Shown: one piece after another, positions 26,514 through 34,877 of the stretch
How positions within the stretch are numbered: position 1 is the stretch's first letter
Layout of the letters: the number at the start of each line of letters is the position of its first letter
Source: Pandoraea iniqua
GTDB taxonomy: Bacteria; Pseudomonadota; Gammaproteobacteria; Burkholderiales; Burkholderiaceae
Assembly: GCF_902459685.1 (NCBI RefSeq)
Contig: NZ_CABPSF010000011.1
Location: 62,001-126,000 of the forward strand
Length of the DNA: 64,000 nucleotides
Direction: 5' to 3'
The notes under the pieces: generated by a model
Seen by the model: the letters and a program-made list of their open reading frames with translations, nothing else
Told to the model about the DNA's origin: nothing
Databases searched by the model: none
Translations under genes and position numbers: made by a program

Positions 26514-26744
26514 ATGACAGACGATTCAAAATTCATGGAACTGGAGGGGCAATTGCGAGCGACTCAGATAGCCATCCGTGCGCTAATCCTTTGCTCCGCA
26601 GATCCTCAAACGTCCACGCTTGCAGTCCTGGATCAGCTAAACCGCCTCATTTCGGCCGTACTACAGTCCGAAGAGCCCGATGCGTTCTTAATAGGCGTCG
26701 AAGTGGCCAAACGAACACTCCTGCCGTCATCGGGCAACTCCTGA
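26514..26744 (+). CDS. small hypothetical protein of the prophage remnant
   Basis: A 76-residue acidic, helical protein, not recognised (QLRATQIAIRALILCSAD; TLAVLDQLNRLISAVLQ). It has GGGG upstream of the ATG and ends 10 bp before the start of the next, IS-interrupted gene, so the two form a small phage-type operon. Confidence 0.6.
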   Translation: MTDDSKFMELEGQLRATQIAIRALILCSADPQTSTLAVLDQLNRLISAVLQSEEPDAFLIGVEVAKRTLLPSSGNS

Positions 26745-26887
26745 GGCGCTGTCGATGACTCGCCGTACGCGGCACACATATGCCCACAGGCAAGCTTGCC
26801 GCGAACTGTCCGCCGAAGAAATCGACCTGACGAACCGGATCCGACGTCCCCCCGTCTTCAGTAGCACTGAGCTTTAGAGTCCGAGGG

Positions 26888-27721
26888 TTAATGTAACTGC
26901 ATTCCTGCCAATTTTCGGGCGTAGGATGCCGGCGTTAATCCGCCCAGTGACTTCTTCGGTCGCTCCTCGTTGTACTCCCGTCGCCATGCCTCGATCACCA
27001 CCTTGGCGTGCGGCAGGCTGGTGAACCAGTGTTCGTTCAGGCATTCATCCCGGAAGCGTCCGTTAAACGATTCGATGTAGGCATTCTGGTTGGGTTTGCC
27101 CGGCTCGATCAGGAACAGTTTGACGCCTCGCCCGTGTGCCCAGCTCAGCATCGCACGACCGCAAAATTCCTTGCCGTTATCGGTACGGATCGCTTGTGGC
27201 AAACCTCGATGCAACGCCACACGATCCAGAATGCGCGTTAGCGCTAGGCCGCCAATCGCTCGCTCCGGCACAATGGCCACGGCCTCATGCGTGGCGTCAT
27301 CGACCACCGTCAGGCTCTTGATGACACGGCCCTCCGCCGTTCGGTCGAACACAAAATCCATCGACCAAACCTGATTCGCCGCCGACGGCCGCCCCAGCGG
27401 CTGACGATCCGATACCGGTACCTTCTTGCGCTTGCGACGACGCACTTGCAACTTTTCTTCGGCATACAGCCGCTCAACCCGCTTGTGGTTGACTGTCACG
27501 CCTGACTGCCGCAACTTCAGATAGATCATGCCCGAGCCATAGCGACGATGCCGCTGAGCCAAGGCGACGATCTGCGCTCGCAGGGCCTGATTGCGATCCG
27601 GCGCCGGTTGATAACGGTAGGCGCTGGCGCTCATGCCGATTACCCGCAGGGCTCGGCGCTCGCTCAAGCCACTATCGGTCATATGGCGCACCAGCTCTCG
27701 GCGGGACGGGGCGCTCACCAC
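26888..27721 (-). CDS. IS407-group transposase OrfB
   Basis: A 277-residue IS3-family OrfB with the rve integrase core. The first catalytic Asp is in [11 protein letters not shown], the second in [14 protein letters not shown] and the Glu in [19 protein letters not shown]. It overlaps orfA by 7 bp. The A6G heptamer in the overlap is a likely minus-one slippery site giving the OrfAB fusion, as known for this family. Confidence 0.93.
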   Translation of the reverse strand: MVSAPSRRELVRHMTDSGLSERRALRVIGMSASAYRYQPAPDRNQALRAQIVALAQRHRRYGSGMIYLKLRQSGVTVNHKRVERLYAEEKLQVRRRKRKKVPVSDRQPLGRPSAANQVWSMDFVFDRTAEGRVIKSLTVVDDATHEAVAIVPERAIGGLALTRILDRVALHRGLPQAIRTDNGKEFCGRAMLSWAHGRGVKLFLIEPGKPNQNAYIESFNGRFRDECLNEHWFTSLPHAKVVIEAWRREYNEERPKKSLGGLTPASYARKLAGMQLH

Positions 27722-27984
27722 TTTTTTCGCAACGCCTCGCGCGTCACCTCATTCTCCAGCAGCGATTGCGCTAGCAGTTTCTTCAACCGAGCGTTTTCGG
27801 TCTCCAGATCCTTCAGCCGCTTCGCGTCAGAGACATTCATGCCGCCGAACTTACTGCGCCATAGGTAATAGCTGGCCTCTGAGAAGCCGTGCTGACGGCA
27901 TAGTTCCTTGACCGGTATGCCCGTCTCGGCTTCCCTCAGGAAGCCGATGATTTGCTCGTCGGTGAATCTCTTCTTCATGTCCAA
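27715..27984 (-). CDS. IS407-group OrfA
   Basis: An 89-residue HTH_Tnp_1 protein that binds the IS ends. The helix-turn-helix is [16 protein letters not shown] with [19 protein letters not shown], followed by a leucine-zipper-like stretch ([19 protein letters not shown]). It ends in the AAAAAAG slippery site. Confidence 0.92.
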   Translation of the reverse strand: MDMKKRFTDEQIIGFLREAETGIPVKELCRQHGFSEASYYLWRSKFGGMNVSDAKRLKDLETENARLKKLLAQSLLENEVTREALRKKW

Positions 27985-28385
27985 TCTCCTGACTACGTGA
28001 TTGGACTCTAAATCGTCGCGCTACTCAAATCGGGGGTGACGTCGGATCAAGGCTAAAGGGGCCGAATTGCTTGCCCTAGCTGACGAATTGGAAACGCACT
28101 TGGACGGCGAGATCAACGCCAAGGCCGACGCATACAACAATGTCGATGTGCCCGACTACCGAACTTCGCCAGACGCCATTGAGTTGACCCGATTCAAAAA
28201 TGCCGATCCTCACAAGTGAGCCGGTATCGGCAAGCTCGACATTCAAACCGGAATCATGTCCCTCGTGCGCGCCGTCGCCCAGCCGGCTATCTGACCAAAC
28301 GCCTCCCCGGTGAGGGAACGCCCCCGATGATGCAGGCGTGACGGCCGCCAGAGTACGGCACCCTTTTCAGTTCGACGGAGGACGT

Positions 28386-28625
28386 ATGGGCGTCAAAGAA
28401 CTTGAGTCGAGAGCGGGCCGTGAAAGCTATTTGGCAACCGCGCCGATCGCTTCAGGTGGTGAGTGGAAACGACGCTGTGCCAAACTGTTTCAGCAACGCG
28501 GCGGTGTCACTGAGGCTGTGGCGGTCGACTTGGCCAAAGCCTGCTTCGAACAGCGTGTCAATTGGGATCACGAAAGCGATCCGGAAGGCGCCGCCGATGT
28601 CAAGGCGAGCTACTGGAACGGCTGA
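28386..28625 (+). CDS. small hypothetical phage-type protein
   Basis: A 79-residue protein from an ATG with GGAGG 6 nt upstream. It is unrecognised; features are RAGRESYLATAPIAS, WKRRCAKLFQQRGGVTE and ACFEQRVNWDHESDPE. The longer upstream frame is less likely. It belongs to the prophage remnant and is followed by a hairpin. Confidence 0.6.
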   Translation: MGVKELESRAGRESYLATAPIASGGEWKRRCAKLFQQRGGVTEAVAVDLAKACFEQRVNWDHESDPEGAADVKASYWNG

Positions 28626-28631
28626 ATTACC

Positions 28632-28649
28632 TGCCCGCTTCGGCGGGCA
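28632..28649 (+). terminator. hairpin after the phage-type gene
   Basis: A 7-bp stem TGCCCGC/GCGGGCA with a TTCG tetraloop, 7 bp past the stop. The T-rich tail is short (CCTTC), so termination may be weak. Confidence 0.45.
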
Positions 28650-28723
28650 CCTTCAAGTGAGCCGCCCCAGTGTCGGTGCGGCGACGTTAAATAGCCCATA
28701 ACGGCAAAAGCCCTCATCGGCAC

Positions 28724-28944
28724 GGGGCTGCTCACCTGAATGCATGGTTTCATCGGTAGTATCCTCAACCGAGCAGCCCGGCATGTCGGCTCGGCGACAC
28801 AAAATATCCTGTATCCCCATCAACCACGATGGATCGCACTGTCGGGCTGCTCTCTTGAGGGTGCTGCCTCATTAGTTCGGACAGATCGCAGGGGGGTCGA
28901 TTTCTCCTCGCTCACCGGACGCTAGACGCTCGCTTTGAGCAGCC
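28724..28944. promoter_or_regulatory. four alternating GAGCAGCC/GGCTGCTC sites
   Basis: The 8-mer GAGCAGCC or its reverse complement occurs at 28726-28733, 28771-28778, 28845-28852 and 28937-28944, alternating in strand. The middle two extend to a perfect 10-bp inverted repeat (GAGCAGCCCG / CGGGCTGCTC). This lies in the space between a plus-strand and a minus-strand phage gene, where operators are usual. Confidence 0.35.
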
Positions 28945-29045
28945 TTCATTTCCTGACGCGCCTCGGCACAGTTCTGCTCGTGCGCCGCGATCACCTCAAC
29001 GGCAAACACGCCCGCGCAATGCCGGCAGTGCAAACGCTGATTCAT
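28872..29045 (-). CDS. 57-residue putative zinc-finger protein (phage remnant)
   Basis: A short gene starting at an ATG with GGGGAG 6 nt upstream, a strong ribosome site. The protein begins MNQRLHCRHCAGVFAVEV and has a C-x2-C-x11-H-x3-C arrangement (Cys7, Cys10, His22, Cys26), fitting a small CCHC zinc finger. It ends DPPAICPN. Small zinc-finger proteins of this kind are frequent in phage regulatory regions. Function unknown. Confidence 0.6.
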   Translation of the reverse strand: MNQRLHCRHCAGVFAVEVIAAHEQNCAEARQEMKAAQSERLASGERGEIDPPAICPN

Positions 29046-29260
29046 AGCAATCTCCCCGAAGTGCCGCGCACCCGGCGCGGATCACTCTACGGTGTCCGGA
29101 AGCGTGGGACGGCGTGCCGCCCCACGATCCAAAGGGATGCTAGCCGGAAATATCCCAGGCAGATTCGCAGCAAGACATTCTGCCAGGCATCTCCCCAAAC
29201 ACACCTGCGAACACGTCGGTCCACACGCCAATAGTAGCAAAGTGCGGCAATGACTTTAAT

Positions 29261-29334
29261 CCGGGCTTGGTCGAGTGGTCAGGCACAAGCCTTCCAAGCT
29301 GAGCACACCGGTTCGACTCCGGTAGCACGCTCCA
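29261..29334 (+). tRNA. tRNA-Gly(TCC)-like sequence, probably phage-borne or decayed
   Basis: A 74-nt cloverleaf-like sequence ending in CCA. The T arm is perfect (ACCGG TTCGACT CCGGT). The anticodon loop CTTCCAA gives anticodon TCC (Gly). The D region GGTCGAGTGGTCAGGC is typical. The acceptor stem has two mismatches and the anticodon stem only three good pairs, so it is likely weakened or non-functional. It lies in the prophage remnant. Confidence 0.5.
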
Positions 29335-29382
29335 TCCCTCCCCGCGAGCCGCGAATCGCGCACCTTTTCATCGGATAGACAC

Positions 29383-29678
29383 ATGGCAGCGACCAAAAAA
29401 CGCTGGAGATCCAGCTCGCCAAGACGAAGGTGGTTGAGGAAATTAGGTTGTCCGCGAGCAGATTTGCTCAGCTCGCAGGCGCGCGCCTAAGTGGATCGCA
29501 ACAGCCGATGCGACGAAGTCCGCTGAATAACGGGACCTTGCAGAAACGAAGTTCGCGCGGATTTCAAACTTCCCGCCTGCAAGTGGGGGGCAACAGCCTG
29601 AACAGGCTGCGTGACATCCTCGCCCGTGAGCACATCACCCTCGATCGCCTGACACAGAGAGAATCGGTCTTGCTGTAA
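29383..29678 (+). pseudogene. frameshifted phage-type coiled-coil gene
   Basis: The ATG frame begins MAATKKRWRS and soon stops. Adding one A to the A6 run gives a longer, more natural frame (KKTLEIQLAKTKVVEEI, then RLSASRFAQLAGARL). Later frames contain NSLNRLRDILAREHITLDRL, a coiled-coil-like end. It appears to be a gene broken by homopolymer slippage and further decay. Confidence 0.35.
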
Positions 29679-29858
29679 GGCGAGTTGCGCCGCCAACGGA
29701 AGTGACAGCTTTTCAAATGAAAACTCAGCAAAAGAAAAACCTCACTCACGACTGCAGTAGGAATATCGGTATTCCTATCCGTTCTAGCGCATGCGCGCTC
29801 GGCCAACAGGGCAGCGGCAGCTCTGAACATTTCTTCACATCTTTGATGAGGCTACATT

Positions 29859-30908
29859 ATGGGCTTATATGCATACGCACTGCGATCTGGGAAAATTTTG
29901 GCTTATGACGTCCTCGATGACGGGAGCTTGGTACCTCTAGGTGATCCCGCGCCTCTTTCGTTCCCGACAAATAACTCCATGTGCGCCAGTGGCGACACGG
30001 TATTTGCACTTGGCTTAGGCCCAGACGAAACCACATATGTCGATATTTACCAAGCAGATCGTGCTAGCGGTCAGTTGATTCCGAGGCTACTGCGTCATCC
30101 GCTCGGTAATTTCGATAGCGGAGAGCTCGGTATGGCCGCCACTGCACCAACCGACGAAGTCATCTATTTTTACTCTTGCGGGGAACCCTACACTGACAAC
30201 GATACCCCCTCCACTACTCTCTATGCTTTCATATATTCCCGGGCCCGCCATGTAGTTTTCCCGATCGGGCAACTCCCCCTCCCAGGGGGAGGCGAGGCGA
30301 CAACATTGCAATTCGACGGCACGGGAAAAATGCTATACGCGTCTGTATCGAACGGGGACTACAGTCCGGCGTCTTTCGCTATCGATGCAAAGGGCATGCC
30401 TACGCTCACGGATAAGGTTCCAATGGTGAACCCCCTCCAGTTTGGCCTTGCCGTAGACCCGACCCAAAAATATGTCTATACCGGGTCGGCGGAATTTTTT
30501 AATCCTGAAGTTCGCGGCTACAGTGTGTCTCAGGGCGTATTTTCTCCACTCAAAGGCGTCGCCGACCACACGAAAAGCATGGTTAGCGTGATGACGATGA
30601 GTCTGGACGGCAAATACTTGTTTCTTTCAACCACAGCGAGTCCTTTCACTGGCATAGGAAAAAATACTGTCGTTTCTTATGCGGTTAATCCTTTAACCGG
30701 CGTTCTGACGCCAATTAACGAGCAGGCTGATGGTCGTGAAGTATTAGCGATAGCAGTGACACCCGATGGGAAATACTTGTATGCCGCATCCGCGCGCGAA
30801 GATACGATCTATCGATACGGAATAGACCAAGGAGCGTTGTCGACTGGAACACTCGTTGCCAACGCCGGAATGGAAATCGACGGCTTCGTACTGGTAAGCG
30901 AGCCCTGA
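29859..30908 (+). CDS. seven-bladed beta-propeller, lactonase-like protein
   Basis: A 349-residue protein with repeating blade motifs (YAYALRSGKILAYDV; LQFDGTGKMLYASV; LAVDPTQKYVYTGSA; MSLDGKYLFLST; VTPDGKYLYAASAREDTIYRY). This is the pattern of the lactonase (6-phosphogluconolactonase-like) propeller family. No signal peptide is present. The start has GAGG 7 nt upstream. It is more AT-rich than the neighbours and sits alone beside prophage debris, which suggests horizontal gain as a cargo gene. The substrate is unknown. Confidence 0.75.
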   Translation: MGLYAYALRSGKILAYDVLDDGSLVPLGDPAPLSFPTNNSMCASGDTVFALGLGPDETTYVDIYQADRASGQLIPRLLRHPLGNFDSGELGMAATAPTDEVIYFYSCGEPYTDNDTPSTTLYAFIYSRARHVVFPIGQLPLPGGGEATTLQFDGTGKMLYASVSNGDYSPASFAIDAKGMPTLTDKVPMVNPLQFGLAVDPTQKYVYTGSAEFFNPEVRGYSVSQGVFSPLKGVADHTKSMVSVMTMSLDGKYLFLSTTASPFTGIGKNTVVSYAVNPLTGVLTPINEQADGREVLAIAVTPDGKYLYAASAREDTIYRYGIDQGALSTGTLVANAGMEIDGFVLVSEP

Positions 30909-31259
30909 TAGGCCATGAGTTAGCCGCGAATGATCCGCTCCGTAGCGGCAGAGTGAGCCGGCCCTCTCTCCGGGACATCGCGGACATGGCCATGTCCGCC
31001 TGCAATCCGCCCGCGCTTGCGCCATACTTCGGCCATCATCAATAGACAACTGGTTTGCGGGCTTGGCAGCCCGGGCTCGATAGGCGCATAAGCCGCGCCG
31101 TCCTCATGACTCACGGCTTTTTTGCGCGCATAGCTTCCCCCTATGTGCGGGGCATGTGGGAGGGCTTCGGCCCTGCCAGCCCCTATCGACCGGTCTGCCA
31201 ACCTGCATTGACGTGTCCCCGGAATATCCGAACAGGTCAAAACTAGAGGTAAAGTTGCT
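30909..31259. other. gap between propeller gene and IS3 element
   Basis: About 350 bp without a gene. The left terminus of the following IS3 element may lie here, near GTGTCCCCGGAATATCC (31213 onward), but the right terminus is lost so it cannot be confirmed. Confidence 0.35.
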
Positions 31260-31291
31260 TCTCAGCGCCCCGAACGGGGCGAGGAGTCGCC

Positions 31292-31558
31292 ATGAAACGC
31301 TCGAGATTTAGTGAAGAGCAGATCGCCTATGCGCTGCGATTGGCCGAGAGCGGCACACCGGTGGTCGACGTCTGTCGGCAGATCGGTGTGTCGGAGGCAA
31401 CGTTCTACACATGGAAGAAGAAGTACGCCGATTTCGGCGTTAGCGAGATGCGCAAGCTCAAGCAACTCGAAGACGAAAACGCGCGCTTGCGACGTATCGT
31501 CGCCGACCTGACGCTGGATAAACAGATCCTGCAAGAGGTGGTGCGAAAAAAAGTCTGA
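31292..31558 (+). CDS. IS3-family OrfA
   Basis: An 88-residue HTH_Tnp_1 protein (RFSEEQIAYALRLAESG; VCRQIGVSEATFYTWKKKY) with a zipper-like C-terminus (KLKQLEDENARLRRIVADL). It ends in an A7G run, the frameshift site to orfB. Confidence 0.9.
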   Translation: MKRSRFSEEQIAYALRLAESGTPVVDVCRQIGVSEATFYTWKKKYADFGVSEMRKLKQLEDENARLRRIVADLTLDKQILQEVVRKKV

Positions 31559-31559
31559 A

Positions 31560-32165
31560 GGCCGCCAAACGGCGCGAGCTGGCGGCTTAGATGCAAGAGC
31601 GTTTCCACATAAGCGTGCAGCGTTCCTGCGCGTTGGCGTTGCTGCAGCGCTCGACTTGGTACGCGAAGAGTCGTGCACGCGATCAAAGTGCGCTGCGCCA
31701 ACGTATCCGGAACATCGCCTTAAGTCGTCCGCAGTTTGGCTATCGGCGGGTGCTGGTGATGTTGCGTCGCGAGGGCTGGGACGTGGGTAAAAAGCGCGTC
31801 TACGGGCTTTACAGCCTAGAGGGCCTGCAATTGCGGATGAAGGTCAAGCGCCGCAAGCGCATCGCGCTGCTGCGAGGCAAGCCACCGGCGCCCACCGGAC
31901 CGAATCAGCACTGGAGCATGGATTTCGTTCATGACCAGATGCTTGATGGACGCCGCTTTCGCATTCTGACTGTCATCGATCAATGGAGTCGCGAGAGTGT
32001 TTGTCTGGAGGCCAACTTCCGACAGACCGGCCGTGCGGTGGGTCAGGCGCTGGATCGTTCTGCGGTCCTTCGCCGATGGCCCGAATCCATCACCGTGGAC
32101 AACGGCACAGAGTTCACTTCTCGCGCTTTAGACGATTGGGCATACCGACGCGGCGTGAAACTCGA
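31560..32165 (+). pseudogene. IS3-family OrfB, nonsense mutation and 3' truncation
   Basis: The frame downstream of the slippery run contains a TAG at 31588-31590 where a Trp codon (TGG) is expected (LAA-stop-MQERF). After it the reading frame is good: HWSMDFVHDQMLDGRRF with the first Asp and ITVDNGTEFTSRALDDW with the second. It is cut before the Glu motif by the next IS. The transposase is therefore dead twice over. Confidence 0.85.
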
Positions 32166-32233
32166 TGACCTGCTCCCTGCAAACAGGGCCAGCCGGGGTC
32201 TAGTAAAGTTCGTTTTCGGAGAAGAAGACGAAC

Positions 32234-32497
32234 ATGAAGAAGCGATTTACGGAACAGCAAATCATCGGCTTTCTGAAGGAAGCTGAAGCCGGGATGCCGG
32301 TCAAGGAACTGTGCAGGAAGCACGGGTTTAGTGACGCGTCGTTCTACACCTGGCGCGCGAAGTTCGGCGGCATGGAAGTCTCCGAAGCCCGTCGGCTCAA
32401 GGACCTCGAGGTTGAGAATGCCCGGCTGAAGAAGCTGCTGGCCGAAGCAATGCTCGATATGTAAGCCTTGAAGCTCGTCGTCAAGGGAAAGCCCTGA
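32234..32497 (+). pseudogene. IS407-group OrfA with a premature stop
   Basis: A 76-residue frame (KKRFTEQQIIGFLKEAEAG; LCRKHGFSDASFYTWRAKFG) stops at a TAA (32462-32464) where close relatives have Glu (GAA). The frame continues afterwards as ALKLVVKGKP to TGA at 32497. A single G-to-T change explains it. Confidence 0.8.
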
Positions 32498-32520
32498 GCC
32501 CGCAAGCCAAACGCGAAGCA

Positions 32521-33354
32521 ATGTCGGCGATTCGGGAGAAGGTCAACATCTCCGAGCGCCGCGCTTGCCGGCTTGTCGGGCTTTCTCGCAGCGTGCTGCA
32601 TTACGACGCGAAGCCGGACCACGAGAATGAGGTGCTAGCGGCGCGTCTAGTGGAGCTGGCGCACGAACGTCGTCGATTCGGCTACCGCCGATTGCACGCT
32701 CTGGTGGAACGCGAAGGCACGCACGCCAATCACAAGCGCATCTATCGCCTGTACCGTGAGGCAGGGCTGGCTGTGCGGCGCCGTCGCAAGCGCCACGGCG
32801 TAATGATTGAACGCGAGCAACTGGCATTGCCGGGCGCACCCAACGAGGTATGGTCAATCGATTTCGTGATGGATGCGCTTTCCAACGGCCGACGCGTGAA
32901 GTGCCTGACCGTCGTCGACGATTTCACGAAAGAGGCCGTCGACATCGTCGTCGACCATGGCATCTCAGGTTTGTATGTCGCTCGGGCATTGGACTGTGCA
33001 GCTCGCTTCCGTGGCTATCCCAAGGCGGTGCGAACAGATCAGGGCCCCGAATTTACGAGCCGCGCGCTTGACCAGTGGGCGTATGCGAACGGCGTCACTT
33101 TGAAGTTGATTCAGGCGGGCAAGCCAACGCAGAATGCGTACATCGAATCGTTCAACGGCAAATTCCGCGACGAATGCCTTAACGAGCACTGGTTCACAAC
33201 GCTCGCGCACGCTCGGGCTGTCATCGCGGCATGGCGTCAGGACTACAACGAGCAAAGGCCGCACAGCGCACTGAACTACCTTGCGCCGTCAGAGTTTGCG
33301 GCGAAACATCGGGCAACCGCGGATGCTCCTGCCGCTTTCCAGGAGTTGGTTTAA
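32521..33354 (+). CDS. IS407-group transposase OrfB
   Basis: A 277-residue rve-type transposase, intact. Catalytic residues are in VWSIDFVMDALSN, VRTDQGPEFTSRAL and [19 protein letters not shown]. Because its orfA partner is truncated, the OrfAB fusion can form only by stop read-through, so activity is doubtful. Confidence 0.92.
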   Translation: MSAIREKVNISERRACRLVGLSRSVLHYDAKPDHENEVLAARLVELAHERRRFGYRRLHALVEREGTHANHKRIYRLYREAGLAVRRRRKRHGVMIEREQLALPGAPNEVWSIDFVMDALSNGRRVKCLTVVDDFTKEAVDIVVDHGISGLYVARALDCAARFRGYPKAVRTDQGPEFTSRALDQWAYANGVTLKLIQAGKPTQNAYIESFNGKFRDECLNEHWFTTLAHARAVIAAWRQDYNEQRPHSALNYLAPSEFAAKHRATADAPAAFQELV

Positions 33355-33400
33355 GGGACTTTGCTAGAAGCCGATTGGCCCGATTGAAGGGGGCAGGTCA

Positions 33401-33719
33401 GCGTGGCTGAATGCCATAGCTCGACATTTGAAATATGCCAACCTGCCACCAAGCAATTTGGTTTGGTGCCGGCACTAAATAGCGGTCCAGACAACCTAGA
33501 ACAAGACAAGTGGGAAAAACGTCAATTTTTGCCGGTTCGGGCCTCAGTACACTCCTCATCCAAAGACTGAGCCCCCCCCACACACGTGCGCCCTGAAATT
33601 TGAACTTAGCAGGTGCAATATTGATATCGATAGGCACGTCCCCCATCCAAGCAAATCCATTGCATTCGACGGTTCGCAGCCGAGCGGAGACTCGGACGAA
33701 AGGCGGGCGCCCCAGACCT
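33401..33719. other. region upstream of the porin gene with a C8 tract
   Basis: About 320 bp holding the porin promoter. A run of eight C lies at 33572-33579, about 140 bp before the chosen start. Confidence 0.4.
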
Positions 33720-34820
33720 ATGGCGACGCTATGCGCCCTAACCGCTATTGCCGCCGCATTTTTCTCGAGCGCGAAATCTGCGATTGCGCAGTCGGCACTC
33801 GTGATGTATGGGGTTGTGGACACGGGGGTGCGATACGTGGAGGGAACGTCCTCCACGACGAGAATCTCGACTTGGTCTGTCACTCCAGGTGGGGCTGCGC
33901 AGAGTTTGATTGGCCTACACGGCCAAGAGAATCTTGGCCAAGGCGCCAAGGCATATCTTCGCCTGGAAAATCGCTTCTTTGGCCATTCTGGCGCGCTAGA
34001 CCCGAGCCATCCGTACTTCAGCACAGCGCTACTCGGAATGGAATCTGATCGATTCGGCCGCCTGACGCTTGGGCGCCAGACGAATCCTCAAGCTGACGCG
34101 GCCGTCCGAGCATTCGCGAGCAACCCTTGGCTACCCACGTTCTATCTATTTCGACCAGAAGCGACAATGGCTGCCGGGGCTTGGACGGACAATATGCTGA
34201 AGTACACCGCGGGCGTTGCCAACCTTACCTTCCAAGCATCTCAAGCCTTCGGCAATCAACCCGGACACATGTCATACGGAAGCCAAAGCTCAATGTCTCT
34301 CACCTATGCGATCGATCGGTCCTTTGCACTCGCAGCGGCCTACCTGCTAACAAGAGACTCAACCAATGGTTCGCCAGCGAAGACGTGGACTTACGGAGGA
34401 TCGTACTGGCTCGGCATGACCCGCCTGCACCTCGGAGTCGCTGTCAACCGATTCTCCCAAGGATTCCGGTCATTCGGCCGCTATTCGGAAGCGTCACTTG
34501 CCGCACTTGGCATGCTAGATTTGTCTGCTCGCACCATGTATTTCGCAGGCGTCACGCAAATCGTTGGTCGAGCTCACCTCAGCGCCAACTTTTGGCGAAC
34601 GCTCCAAGATGGAGATATGCCGTCAAAGAATGGCAACGCAACGCAGCTTCAGCTCGTTGCCAATCTGTCATTATCTAAGGGCACGGCATTGTATGGCGAA
34701 GTAGACTACGCGAGGTATTCTGGTGGACTGATCGGCGCACAACTTCAAGGGGACACCACGGTGATGCCTCCCGTCACGCGCCAACTAGGCGCTATGGCTG
34801 GCATACGACATCGCTTCTGA
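33720..34820 (+). CDS. outer-membrane porin (Porin_4 family)
   Basis: A 366-residue Gram-negative trimeric porin for passive uptake of small solutes. The chosen start gives a clean signal peptide cut after AIAQ-type sequence (SSAKSAIA / QSALVMYGVVD). SALVMYGVVDTGVRYVEG and LIGLHGQENLGQGAKAYLRLE are typical of Burkholderiales porins, as is the final strand ending in RHRF with terminal Phe. An upstream in-frame start would add 40 residues without a ribosome site. The convergent CoA-transferase suggests a catabolic setting. Confidence 0.87.
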   Translation: MATLCALTAIAAAFFSSAKSAIAQSALVMYGVVDTGVRYVEGTSSTTRISTWSVTPGGAAQSLIGLHGQENLGQGAKAYLRLENRFFGHSGALDPSHPYFSTALLGMESDRFGRLTLGRQTNPQADAAVRAFASNPWLPTFYLFRPEATMAAGAWTDNMLKYTAGVANLTFQASQAFGNQPGHMSYGSQSSMSLTYAIDRSFALAAAYLLTRDSTNGSPAKTWTYGGSYWLGMTRLHLGVAVNRFSQGFRSFGRYSEASLAALGMLDLSARTMYFAGVTQIVGRAHLSANFWRTLQDGDMPSKNGNATQLQLVANLSLSKGTALYGEVDYARYSGGLIGAQLQGDTTVMPPVTRQLGAMAGIRHRF

Positions 34821-34847
34821 GGCGAGCCCACTCGGCGCAAAAGCAAC

Positions 34848-34867
34848 GGCCCTCCTGTCGGAGGACC
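34848..34867. terminator. hairpin between the convergent porin and CoA-transferase genes
   Basis: GGCCCTCC-TGTC-GGAGGACC forms an 8-bp stem with one mismatch, between two convergent genes 57 bp apart. No long T-tract on either side; it may serve both. Confidence 0.45.
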
Positions 34868-34877
34868 CACCTTCTGC

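Larger units (their letters stand above)
26848..28038 (-). mobile_element. IS3-family (IS407-group) insertion sequence
   Basis: A complete 1.19-kb element. The ends are imperfect inverted repeats of about 35 bp, both containing TTTAGAGTCC. It is flanked by a 4-bp direct repeat ACGT (26844-26847, 28039-28042), the usual duplication length of the group. The target was the centre of the palindrome GATCCGACGTCGGATC. It carries orfA and orfB on the minus strand, both apparently intact. Confidence 0.9.
26755..28219 (+). pseudogene. small phage gene interrupted by an IS407-group element
   Basis: Removing the insertion (26848-28038) and one copy of ACGT joins 93 and 177 nt into one 89-residue frame. 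The 5' part begins MTRRTRHTYAHRQACREL and reads through LTNRIRRRIKAKGAELLAL, which spans the junction. The 3' part reads THLDGEINAKADAYNNVDV, YRTSPDAIELTRFKN and ends in DPHK. The perfect frame restoration shows the insertion is recent. The protein resembles small hypothetical proteins of Burkholderiales phages; its function is unknown. Confidence 0.8.
31260..32165 (+). mobile_element. IS3-family element, 3' part lost by a second IS
   Basis: The 5' part of an IS3-family element with orfA and most of orfB. It is cut at 32165 by another IS3-family element. The missing orfB end is not found on the far side, so a deletion followed insertion. Left boundary approximate. Confidence 0.8.
32166..33400 (+). 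mobile_element. IS3-family (IS407-group) element nested in the previous IS
   Basis: A 1.24-kb element with terminal repeats beginning TGACCTGC at both ends and internal matches (TCTAG(T/C)AAAGT). Flanks are TCGA and GCGT, so no target duplication remains, consistent with a later deletion on the right. Confidence 0.85.

Noticed and set aside
28626-28770. 46-residue minus-strand frame between phage genes
   Set aside because: Start lacks a ribosome site and the frame crosses the terminator-like hairpin.
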